Assembly (NCBI RefSeq): GCF_044962685.1
Contig: NZ_JBBKTX010000003.1
Location: forward strand, 62,001-126,000
From: Oceanobacter antarcticus
GTDB taxonomy: Bacteria > Pseudomonadota > Gammaproteobacteria > Pseudomonadales > Oceanobacteraceae
Direction of reading: 5' to 3'
Length of the DNA: 64,000 bases
Part shown: positions 27,787 through 35,332 of the stretch, one piece after another
Position numbering within the stretch: the first letter of the stretch is position 1
Layout of the letters: every line of letters starts with the position of its first letter
The notes under the pieces: model-generated
Told to the model about the DNA's origin: nothing
Databases searched by the model: none
Seen by the model: only the letters and a program-made list of their open reading frames with translations
Made by a program: the position numbers and the translations under genes

Positions 27787-28259
27787 TTAACCCGTACCTC
27801 CAGCGTCCGGCTGGCATTTCCCCCATCACACAATGACTGGCTGGTCAGGGTGCAATAGGTATCGGTATCCACCACAAACCGGCTGCACTCAACCGTCACC
27901 TGGCAGCCAGACAAGCCGGATACCCCGAACTCAATCTTCTGCCGGGCCAGGGTACATTGACAGGGGGAAGCAGACAGCGCGTCAGGCAACACCAGTTGGG
28001 CACCACTGTAAGCCGCCAGATAAGCCCGTGCCGCCGACACCGTCTGGCTGTACTGCTGCGCAGTCGTACTGGTTATACGTTGTACCGCCAGACCGACCAT
28101 GCTGAGTATCAGCAAGATAAACAGCGCCATCGGTAACCCCATTCCCTGGCTGGCTGGCCACGCCCGGCCAGCACTTTGCCCGGCACTTTGTCCGGCACTT
28201 CGCGTACCGATAGTGGAGACAACAACTGATGGGACAAGCCTCCCGGCGTCAGGGTACAT
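27783..28259 (-). CDS. mshP: MSHA biogenesis protein MshP-like
   Basis: This PilX-like pseudopilin has 158 residues and the hydrophobic helix GMGLPMALFILLILSMVGLAVQRITS. It is followed by a small Cys-rich domain (SPCQCTL, SGCQVTVECS, YCTLTSQSLC). ATG at 28259 gives an 11 bp overlap with mshO; the frame stays open to 28367, but that would overlap mshO heavily. The leader contains a repeat, SAGQSAGQSAGR, encoded by three copies of a 12 bp DNA repeat. This makes the leader longer than in a normal prepilin. Confidence 0.75.
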   Translation of the reverse strand: MYPDAGRLVPSVVVSTIGTRSAGQSAGQSAGRAWPASQGMGLPMALFILLILSMVGLAVQRITSTTAQQYSQTVSAARAYLAAYSGAQLVLPDALSASPCQCTLARQKIEFGVSGLSGCQVTVECSRFVVDTDTYCTLTSQSLCDGGNASRTLEVRVK

Positions 28260-29094
28260 GAAGCAGACGCACCTCCCGAGTAATCGACTGACGTTCTCCG
28301 GCACTGCCCGCTGCATTGCCATCGCGGACAGAGCGCAAGGTAGTAAAACGGACGCTGACCACCGCATTACGTTGCACTCCAGATGCCAGCAAACCGAACT
28401 CCAGCGACCCTGGCAGCAGACTGTCCAGCATCAACGTGGCATCGGTAGCTGGCAGCAACTGACTGCTGTCTGCAGCAAAACCATAGCCGCGATAGCGCCA
28501 GATGCGCCCGCCAGCGTCCTCACAGTAGGCCACGGGCGTATCCACCAGATAGACGCGACGCTGAGGAGAGTCGGTAAGAAAGCGTTCGTTCTGGCTGAAC
28601 ACCAATGTTTGACGATGATTCTGTACCAACCCCAAGGTCGCCATAGAGGATGAAAGTGCCGAACCAGGTTCGCTGCCTGCCGCACCGTAAATAACCTCAC
28701 TGCCGACCGGATAAACGGCCACATACCCCGTATCACCCGAACGTAGGCCGGGGAACTCCACCACTTGCATCACAGTGCCAGCCAGCCCCAGCGGCAACGT
28801 GAGATAGTCACTACTACCGAGCACCGGCACCAGCTCCAGACAGGAAGAACCGTTATTTTCAAAACGCCGTACACTGTTTGGCAGCGCCAGGCGAATATCG
28901 CGGATGATCTGTTCCGCTGTCGCACTGGCATTGCTGGCCCACATTGAACGGGAAGAGGTATCGAGCCAGCCCAGCACCGACAGACTTATAAACCGGGTAC
29001 TGACCAGCCCAATAATGCCAGTGATCACAATCACCATAATCATTTCGATCAGCGTAAAGCCGCCAACACCCACAGCCATGCAGCGCCGTGGCAT
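28249..29094 (-). CDS. mshO: MSHA prepilin-like protein MshO
   Basis: This is a PilW/GspJ-type pseudopilin of 281 residues. The leader ends GVGG and the helix is FTLIEMIMVIVITGIIGLVSTRFI. The conserved stretch ASATAEQIIRDIRLALPNSVR is typical of MshO. It lies in the fixed order mshA-C-D-O-P-Q and overlaps mshD by 1 bp. It is expected to be part of the tip-priming minor pilin complex of the MSHA pilus. Confidence 0.87.
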   Translation of the reverse strand: MPRRCMAVGVGGFTLIEMIMVIVITGIIGLVSTRFISLSVLGWLDTSSRSMWASNASATAEQIIRDIRLALPNSVRRFENNGSSCLELVPVLGSSDYLTLPLGLAGTVMQVVEFPGLRSGDTGYVAVYPVGSEVIYGAAGSEPGSALSSSMATLGLVQNHRQTLVFSQNERFLTDSPQRRVYLVDTPVAYCEDAGGRIWRYRGYGFAADSSQLLPATDATLMLDSLLPGSLEFGLLASGVQRNAVVSVRFTTLRSVRDGNAAGSAGERQSITREVRLLHVP

Positions 29095-29612
29095 CAGAAG
29101 TTTCCCCGCAATGCCGACAGCCGCAAGCGCTGATTGTCCGGCCCGCTGACCGTCACCTGAATCAGTTTGCTGCGACTACTGACGTTGCCAACGCCATCCT
29201 GGCAACTCACCTGCACATCCACCTGATACAGCGCCACGGCAGCCAGCAAAGCGCCATCCAGAAACCGGCCTTGTTCGCTCAAACCATGAAAATCGTCCAC
29301 ATCATCAAAATCGCTACGCCCCGACTCACCACCCTCTGGCCCATCAATCACGCAACGACCAACACTGCCGCCACCCAATGGGCTGTCCTGCTGAAAGTGC
29401 AGCGCCAAAGCGTCATCCAGATAGGATTGTGCCAACTGCACGGCGCGGGTCTGCCACAGCGGATTGGCACTCTGCCCCACCCCAAAACTGATACTGCGCG
29501 TAACCGCCGTCAGCGCAATCGCAAGAATCACCAGGGTAATAACGGTCTCAATCAGACTGAAGCCCGCTGCCACATAACGACCCGACTCAGCCATATGGCC
29601 GTTCACAAACAT
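29094..29612 (-). CDS. mshD: MSHA prepilin-like protein MshD
   Basis: This is a PilV/GspI-type pseudopilin, 172 residues. Leader VAAG is followed by FSLIETVITLVILAIALTAVTRSI, then RAVQLAQSYLDDALALHF, which is characteristic of MshD. Two Cys (RCVID, VSCQDG) may form a disulfide. The start overlaps mshC by 10 bp. Confidence 0.87.
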   Translation of the reverse strand: MFVNGHMAESGRYVAAGFSLIETVITLVILAIALTAVTRSISFGVGQSANPLWQTRAVQLAQSYLDDALALHFQQDSPLGGGSVGRCVIDGPEGGESGRSDFDDVDDFHGLSEQGRFLDGALLAAVALYQVDVQVSCQDGVGNVSSRSKLIQVTVSGPDNQRLRLSALRGNF

Positions 29613-30088
29613 GCCCCTTCATAGGCGTATCCCGAGGCACTGACACAGAGTTGAATAGGCGGAGAGGAAAGCACACAGAGCTGCAACGGCTGATAGGGCA
29701 CCAGCTGACCATTACCATCAAACAGAATCGTTGTCGGCAAGGACGGCAAATCGCTGCAGCCAGCCGCCAGACGGCGGCCGATCAACAATGACAGGCCGCC
29801 ACGTTCCAGCGTCTGCGACAGCACCACACCCTGATCAGCAGACAAACTGGCGAGCCACTGATCACCCAACTGAGAAATCACCAACGCCACCGCCGCATCA
29901 CTGGAGCGCGACAGCGATACCTGACGCGCCTGCTGAAAGACCCCCAGCCAGTGATCAACAATGACACGGCGATCATAGCTGTCGCGGCTGGCAAAGATGC
30001 CGACCGCAGCAGCAGACAACACCCCGGCCAGCACCAGTACCAATATCAGTTCAATCAGCGAATAACCGTTCTGCCGCCCGGCAGCCAC
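29603..30088 (-). CDS. mshC: MSHA prepilin-like protein MshC
   Basis: This is a GspH/FimT-type pseudopilin of 161 residues. Leader GRQNG is followed by YSLIELILVLVLAGVLSAAAVGIF; Tyr replaces Phe at mature position 1. The FQQARQVSLSRSSDAAVALVIS block matches the GspH core. It follows the major pilin gene by 6 bp. Confidence 0.85.
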   Translation of the reverse strand: MAAGRQNGYSLIELILVLVLAGVLSAAAVGIFASRDSYDRRVIVDHWLGVFQQARQVSLSRSSDAAVALVISQLGDQWLASLSADQGVVLSQTLERGGLSLLIGRRLAAGCSDLPSLPTTILFDGNGQLVPYQPLQLCVLSSPPIQLCVSASGYAYEGACL

Positions 30089-30094
30089 CAGGCA

Positions 30095-30544
30095 TCAACA
30101 GCCGGTAGCAACCACTGAAACGACCGGGGTGATATTGGTCGAACCATCGGCTGCTTCGTAACGGGCATAACAGTTGGTTTTGGCCGGTACCAGATCAAAC
30201 TGCAAAGTGGTAATCGTGGCACCCGCTACGTCTGAGGTGGCGTAATCGGAAATCTGCGCGGAAGCAACAACCCCGGCCGCGTCGGCAGTCGGATAGCCAG
30301 AAGCCATCGTCACTACCTGACCATCCAGAGTCACGGACGACGAGCCGGAATTGCCATCCGCCAACTGCTGGGCATGGGCAATATTGGACGACGAGCGTAG
30401 CGTACCTGCCAGCGCATTAAGGCTAGCCAGTCGGGCATCACCACCGAGATCCGCAAACCGTGGCAAGGCGAACGCCGACAATACACCCAAAATCACAATC
30501 ACCATGATCAGCTCGATCAGGGTAAAACCGGAAACACGTTTCAT
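30095..30544 (-). CDS. mshA: MSHA major pilin MshA-like
   Basis: This is a 149-residue prepilin with a very short leader (MKRVSG) and FTLIELIMVIVILGVLSAFALPRFADL. It continues DARLASLNALAGTLRSSSNIAHAQ, as in MshA pilins. Cys near residue 125 and the last residue can form the C-terminal disulfide loop. A GGAGTG ribosome site precedes ATG 30544. It is probably the first gene of the A-C-D-O-P-Q operon. A second pilin gene (mshB) is absent. Confidence 0.85.
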   Translation of the reverse strand: MKRVSGFTLIELIMVIVILGVLSAFALPRFADLGGDARLASLNALAGTLRSSSNIAHAQQLADGNSGSSSVTLDGQVVTMASGYPTADAAGVVASAQISDYATSDVAGATITTLQFDLVPAKTNCYARYEAADGSTNITPVVSVVATGC

Positions 30545-30853
30545 ACATCACTCCTGCGTGACATCTGCCTGACTGTCAGGTTACGACCGCAGCAGGGCTA
30601 CGGCACACACGAGACAGCGAGGATTAATTGATCTGTTCCTCCTAACCATAGATCACAGCATCGTGATTGCCCGCGCTCTTACGAAAAGACACAGAGCAGC
30701 CCTGAACCACAACAAAACACGGGAAAAAATACGGAAAAATGACGCCACCAGCGCCACTTACCGACGAATGACTGGCAGGTTTTCAGAATTTCACAGCCTG
30801 ATTTGTGTCAGTATGACAAGCCATAAAACGACCATACCCTTGCTACGCCAGCC
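30545..30853. other. Upstream region of mshA
   Basis: No gene is supported between mshA and the divergent bdhA. The region should hold the mshA promoter, but no convincing -35/-10 pair was found on the minus strand. A tandem repeat follows at 30854. Confidence 0.4.
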
Positions 30854-30929
30854 GCAATCACCACGGCCAGCGGCAATCACCACGGCCAGCGGCAATCACC
30901 ACGGCCAGCGGCAATCACCACGGCCAGCG
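30854..30929 (+). repeat. 19-bp direct repeat, four perfect tandem copies
   Basis: The unit GCAATCACCACGGCCAGCG occurs four times without a gap at 30854, 30873, 30892 and 30911. A partial copy (CGCCAGCC) precedes the array. It lies about 100 bp upstream of bdhA and 310 bp upstream of mshA. There are no spacers, so it is not a CRISPR array. Confidence 0.95.
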
Positions 30930-31032
30930 GCAAACAGATTACCCGCGCACTCGTAACAAAGATGGATACTCTGTGGTCAGAACGCTTGTTATAGTCAAAA
31001 CCAAAACCGAAAGGACAGGAGGCTAGACCCAC

Positions 31033-31800
31033 ATGAACAACCTGCACATTCTTATTACTGGCGGGGCCAGTGGTATCGGCCTGGGCATTGCCGAACAGCT
31101 GGGCAAACAAGGCGCCCGCATCGTGATTTCTGACATCAGTCAGGAAGCCCTGGACAAAGGTCTGGTTCAACTGAGAGAAGAAGGGATCAACGCGACAGCA
31201 GTCGCCGCCGATATGTCCGACATCACCGCAATCGATGCCCTGGCAGCCCACTTTACCGACGACCCGATCAACGTGGTGGTCAATAATGCCGGGTTGCAAT
31301 TTGTTTCCCGCCTGGAAGACTTCCCTGCCGATCGCTGGAAATTGCTGATTGATGTGATGCTGGTTGGCCCCGCCATGTTGTCGCGAGCGCTATTACCGGC
31401 TATGCGAGCACAAGGTTTTGGGCGCATCATCAACATTGGCTCGATTCACAGCCTGGTCGCATCGCCCTACAAATCCGCCTATGTCGCCGCCAAACACGGC
31501 CTGATTGGTTTTTCCAAGACACTGGCACTGGAAACTGGCGATACCGACATCACCGTCAACACCATCTGTCCGTCGTACGTCAAAACACCGTTGGTTGAAA
31601 AGCAGATTGCTTCCCAGGCCAAAGAAAACGGCATTACGGAAGAAGAAGTGATCAACAAAATCATGCTCGAACCAATGCCGAAAAAGCAATTTATCGACAT
31701 CTCCGAAATTGCCGGCACCGTTGCTTTCCTGGCCAGCCCGGCAGCCAAAAACATCACCGGCCAGACCATGGTGCTGGATGGTGGCTGGGTCGCTCGCTAA
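31033..31800 (+). CDS. 3-hydroxybutyrate dehydrogenase-like SDR
   Basis: This is a 255-residue classical short-chain dehydrogenase. TGGASGIG binds NAD, followed by the NNAG box. The catalytic Ser-Tyr-Lys set is in GSIHSLVASPYKSAYVAAKHG. The C-terminal half, with KTPLVEKQI and GQTMVLDGGW, resembles D-3-hydroxybutyrate dehydrogenase (BdhA), which feeds polyhydroxybutyrate breakdown products into acetoacetate. A strong AGGACAGGAGG ribosome site precedes the ATG. It is on the opposite strand and interrupts the MSHA locus between mshA and mshG. The exact substrate is inferred. Confidence 0.8.
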   Translation: MNNLHILITGGASGIGLGIAEQLGKQGARIVISDISQEALDKGLVQLREEGINATAVAADMSDITAIDALAAHFTDDPINVVVNNAGLQFVSRLEDFPADRWKLLIDVMLVGPAMLSRALLPAMRAQGFGRIINIGSIHSLVASPYKSAYVAAKHGLIGFSKTLALETGDTDITVNTICPSYVKTPLVEKQIASQAKENGITEEEVINKIMLEPMPKKQFIDISEIAGTVAFLASPAAKNITGQTMVLDGGWVAR

Positions 31801-31935
31801 CACTCACCGTCAGATTGGAGATCCCCTGGGGCCGATGGTGCCTATCCGCAACACTGAATCATCATCGGCAAGCCGCCTTCTACGGCGTTCAGGGGCCATT
31901 TCAATCTGATCGTCCCGCTCCCTCAGGCCGGGGCC

Positions 31936-31950
31936 GGGTGGGTGGGTGGG
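31936..31950 (+). other. G-quadruplex-forming motif
   Basis: GGGTGGGTGGGTGGG has four G3 runs with single-T loops, the prototype of a very stable parallel quadruplex. Another G-rich run (GGCCGGGGCCGGG) sits just before. It lies in the 200 bp between the converging bdhA and mshG genes. Confidence 0.85.
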
Positions 31951-32003
31951 TGTATTGGTTCCAGGTGTCATCCACCACATGGACGGTGGTCTATATTTAC
32001 GGG

Positions 32004-33233
32004 CTACCCCGCTGCTGCTCCTCGCGCCGCTGCGCCCAGCTCCCAGATCGGTAAAAATACACCCAGCGCCAGTATCAGTACCAGAATGCCCATCAGCACC
32101 AACATCAAGGGTTCCACCGCGTCCGCCAGCTGTTTCAGCTCGTAATCGATTTCTTCCTCGTAAAAATCCGCCACGTCGTTCATCAGCTGGTCGATCGAAC
32201 CGGTCTCTTCGCCCACCGCCATCATTTGTAACACCAGCGGGGTAAACAGCCCGGAACTGGCGGCAGTGCGGGTTAACTGGTCGCCGCGTTCCACTCCGGT
32301 CTGCATCAAACGGATCGCCCGACCAACATGACGGTTACCGACACTGTCCGACACAATCGCCAGGCAGCGTAAAATAGGTACTCCGGCCGACATCATCATC
32401 GCCAGTGAGCGGGCAAAGCGCGCCAGTGCCATGCGCCGGAACAAAGAGCCAAAGATCGGCAGCCGCAGCTTTAACGCATCCCAATACACGCCGCCGTCCG
32501 GGGTTTGCTGGTATTGCCAGGCGGCGACCACCAGCGAGATCACGCTCAGGGCGATCATGGAGCTGTAGTTGGTTGCAAACTCTGAGCTGGCAATCAGCAC
32601 ACGGGTCGCCAATGGCAGCTCCGAGCCCATATTTTCAAACACCGGGATAAAGTTCGGAATGACGTACAGTGTGACAATGCTGATGGCTGACACCATCGAC
32701 ATCAGCACCAACATCGGGTAACGCAACGCAGACTGAAGCCGTTTGGAGGTTTCCTGTTCCATTTCCAGGTGTCCTACCAGGGCTTTGAAGGCTTCTGGCA
32801 TGCGTCCGGTTGTTTCACCGATGTGCAGCATGTTGATATAAATCGGCGAAAACACCTTGGGATGCTGCCGGAAGGCCGACGTCAAATCGCCGCCGGAGGT
32901 CAGGGTGCGGGAAATATCCGCCACGATACGTTTTATTTCGACATTGGGAGACGATTCGGCCAGGCCATTCAAGGCCCGAATAATGGGCACTCCGGCACGG
33001 GTCAGTGCCAGCAATTGGCGAGTAAAAATAATTTTTTCAGCCAGTCGGATACGACGGGAATGCCAGAGTGGCATAGCCTCGCGATCGCGGCTGGCTGGTC
33101 GGGCATTCAGCCCCAGTACCAGAATCCCCTGCCGTTGCAGCTGCGTCGCGGCACTTTGCTGATCTGCGGCCTGCACCTGACCCGTGACCGCTTGTCCACG
33201 GCCATCGCGGCCTCGATAGTCATAACCCGGCAT
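32004..33233 (-). CDS. mshG: MSHA inner-membrane platform protein MshG (PilC family)
   Basis: This GspF/PilC-type platform protein, about 409 residues, links the assembly ATPase to the pilus. Two GspF domains are present (residues 55-175 and 260-385). Each carries a LLALTRAGVPIIRAL or LAMMMSAGVPILRCL type motif, and each ends in a membrane segment. ATG at 33233 overlaps the mshE stop (TGATG); a TTG one codon earlier is less likely. Confidence 0.92.
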   Translation of the reverse strand: MPGYDYRGRDGRGQAVTGQVQAADQQSAATQLQRQGILVLGLNARPASRDREAMPLWHSRRIRLAEKIIFTRQLLALTRAGVPIIRALNGLAESSPNVEIKRIVADISRTLTSGGDLTSAFRQHPKVFSPIYINMLHIGETTGRMPEAFKALVGHLEMEQETSKRLQSALRYPMLVLMSMVSAISIVTLYVIPNFIPVFENMGSELPLATRVLIASSEFATNYSSMIALSVISLVVAAWQYQQTPDGGVYWDALKLRLPIFGSLFRRMALARFARSLAMMMSAGVPILRCLAIVSDSVGNRHVGRAIRLMQTGVERGDQLTRTAASSGLFTPLVLQMMAVGEETGSIDQLMNDVADFYEEEIDYELKQLADAVEPLMLVLMGILVLILALGVFLPIWELGAAARGAAAG

Positions 33234-34945
33234 CAACCATTGGCCTCATCAAGGGTGGCAGAAACCCGGAATACTTCTTCCAGCGATGTCCATCCCTGGC
33301 GGGCATAGTCCAGCGCAACCAGCCCCAGTGGCCGAAAATCCGGCTGCCGGGCGGCGGCTTCAGCAAAGGCGTTGGCATTATTGTCACGTAATGCGGTGAT
33401 CAGCGGGCCACGTATTTCAAGCAGTTCATAGATACCGACCCGTCCCTGATAACCGGTGTTATGGCACTGGTGGCAGCCATGGCCACTGCGATAAGAGTGG
33501 TCTGCGGCTCCAGCTTCCATGGCGTTCAGCCAGGCACGTTGCTGCTCTTGTAGCGGCTGCGGCTGAATACAATTCGGGCAGAGTCTTTTAATCAATCGCT
33601 GTGCTACCACGGCGCGCAGCGATGACGCCACCAGATAGGTATCCACGCCCATATCGAGCAGCCGCATGGCACTGGAAGCAGCGTCGTTGGTGTGTAATGT
33701 CGACAGCACCATATGGCCGGTCATGGCTGCTCGCAGACCGATTTCGGCGGTTTCCTGATCACGCATTTCACCCACCAGAACAATATCGGGATCCTGCCGC
33801 AAGGCAGCGCGCAGCACCGTGGCAAACTCCAGCCCGACCTTGCTGTTGATCTGTACCTGATTGATACGGGGTAATCGGTATTCCACCGGATCTTCCGCTG
33901 TGATGATTTTTTTCTCTGGCCGGTTGAGCAAATTCAGTGCCGCATACAGAGTGGTGGTTTTGCCACTCCCTGTCGGCCCGGTGACCAGAATCAGCCCGTG
34001 AGGACGCTGGATCAGATGGCAAAAACGCTGCCGTAATGGCGCTGGCATCCCCAGCCGTTCAATGTCGAGCAAACCGCCGCTCTGATCCAGCAGACGCATC
34101 ACCACCGATTCGCCAAATGGCACCGGCATGGTCGACAAACGGACATCGATGCTTTTGTTGGATACACGAATATTAAAACGGCCATCCTGAGGCAGGCGTT
34201 TTTCCGAGATATCCAGCCCCGACATGATTTTCAGGCGCGACACCAGAGCCGATGCCACCCGTTTTTCTTTCATGATTTGTTCTTGCAAATCACCATCGAT
34301 GCGCAAACGAATACGCAGCAGGGTTTCTTCCGGCTCGATATGAATATCCGAGGCTTTCACCTGCACCGCATCTTCAAACAGGTTTTGTAACAGTCGCACC
34401 ACTGGCGCATCGCTGGAATCGGAGTCCAGCGCCATCTGGTCTATGTCAAAATCGCTGGCTTGCAGTTCGCCTTCCAGCTCACCGGCAATCGACGCAATTT
34501 GTTCCTGCCGCCGGTAGAGGCTGTCCAGCAAGGTCAGTAATTCCTGCTCACGTACAAAAGCGGGCAGTACCGGCCTACCCAGTGCCCGTTGTAATTCGTC
34601 CACCAGCATCAAATCGGTTGGATCCGCCATACCCACTCGATAGCCGCCACCTTCTTCGGCCAAGAGAATGGCGCGATAACGCCTTGCCTGCCGCTCGGGC
34701 AGGCGCTGCACCAGTGCCGCATCAATACGAAAACGGGACAGTTCGATAAAAGGAAAATGGAAACACTCGGCCAATGTCCCCAACAGCTGTTCTTCCGCTA
34801 AAAAGCCAAGATCGGTGATGGCGCGCCCGAGCTTCTTGCCCGAACGCTTTTGTTCCGCCAGTGCCTGTTGCAACTGGCTAGCGGTGATCAGCTGGCGCTC
34901 CAGCAGCAGATCACCGATGCGGATCTTTTTCGAGGTATCCATCAA
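33233..34945 (-). CDS. mshE: MSHA pilus extension ATPase MshE
   Basis: This is a PilB/GspE-type hexameric ATPase, 570 residues. Walker A is GPTGSGKTTTLY, the Asp box is ITAEDPVEY, Walker B is DIVLVGEMRD, and the His box is GHMVLSTLHTND. A tetracysteine zinc site follows (CPNC and CHQC). The N-terminus holds the two tandem 24-residue motifs of a MshEN c-di-GMP-binding domain. The first begins RIGDLLLERQLITASQLQQA and the second KLGRAITDLGFLAEEQL. MSHA pilus extension is therefore probably c-di-GMP-responsive. Confidence 0.94.
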   Translation of the reverse strand: MMDTSKKIRIGDLLLERQLITASQLQQALAEQKRSGKKLGRAITDLGFLAEEQLLGTLAECFHFPFIELSRFRIDAALVQRLPERQARRYRAILLAEEGGGYRVGMADPTDLMLVDELQRALGRPVLPAFVREQELLTLLDSLYRRQEQIASIAGELEGELQASDFDIDQMALDSDSSDAPVVRLLQNLFEDAVQVKASDIHIEPEETLLRIRLRIDGDLQEQIMKEKRVASALVSRLKIMSGLDISEKRLPQDGRFNIRVSNKSIDVRLSTMPVPFGESVVMRLLDQSGGLLDIERLGMPAPLRQRFCHLIQRPHGLILVTGPTGSGKTTTLYAALNLLNRPEKKIITAEDPVEYRLPRINQVQINSKVGLEFATVLRAALRQDPDIVLVGEMRDQETAEIGLRAAMTGHMVLSTLHTNDAASSAMRLLDMGVDTYLVASSLRAVVAQRLIKRLCPNCIQPQPLQEQQRAWLNAMEAGAADHSYRSGHGCHQCHNTGYQGRVGIYELLEIRGPLITALRDNNANAFAEAAARQPDFRPLGLVALDYARQGWTSLEEVFRVSATLDEANG

Positions 34946-34960
34946 GTTGCCACTCCTGGC

Positions 34961-35332
34961 CTAATGCTCGCTGGCCGAATAGCTTTCTGCCACAGAATCA
35001 TGTGGCACCGGTGCCTGCAGCAACGTCAGATCACTGGCCGGAGGTTGCGGTTTTAACACCGCCACAGCCCCTTGCGCAGTGGCTGCAGACGAGGTTGTTA
35101 TGGCTGCCGTTTGCCGCAAGTGCTCGTTACTGGCGTCAATCAGCCAGCCAGTCAGCAGCGCAATGCCAAGCATAATCAGCATGGCACCTGCTAATACCAG
35201 CAGTGCATCTTTAATTGGAAGTTCCCTTTCCGGAGTATCGCGCAGCGCATGGCTACGCGGACGAGTACGCAATTCATGCGTCTCGGCGGGTGCAGTTACA
35301 ACTGACCCTTTTGTATACCATTGATGGTTCAT
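34961..35332 (-). CDS. Small single-span membrane protein in the mshN position
   Basis: This 123-residue protein has a polar N-terminus (to about residue 40) and one membrane helix (DALLVLAGAMLIMLGIALLTGWLI). A periplasmic Ala/Pro-rich tail follows. It lies between mshL and mshE, overlapping mshL by 4 bp, exactly where mshM (ATPase) and mshN (membrane-anchored TPR protein) occur in Vibrio. No P-loop and no TPR repeats are visible. It may be a reduced MshN that keeps only the membrane anchor, or an unrelated linker. Function unknown. Confidence 0.75.
   Translation of the reverse strand: MNHQWYTKGSVVTAPAETHELRTRPRSHALRDTPERELPIKDALLVLAGAMLIMLGIALLTGWLIDASNEHLRQTAAITTSSAATAQGAVAVLKPQPPASDLTLLQAPVPHDSVAESYSASEH

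Noticed and set aside
30854..30929. Direct repeats as a CRISPR array
   Set aside because: The 19 bp units are back to back with no spacers and no cas gene is near.
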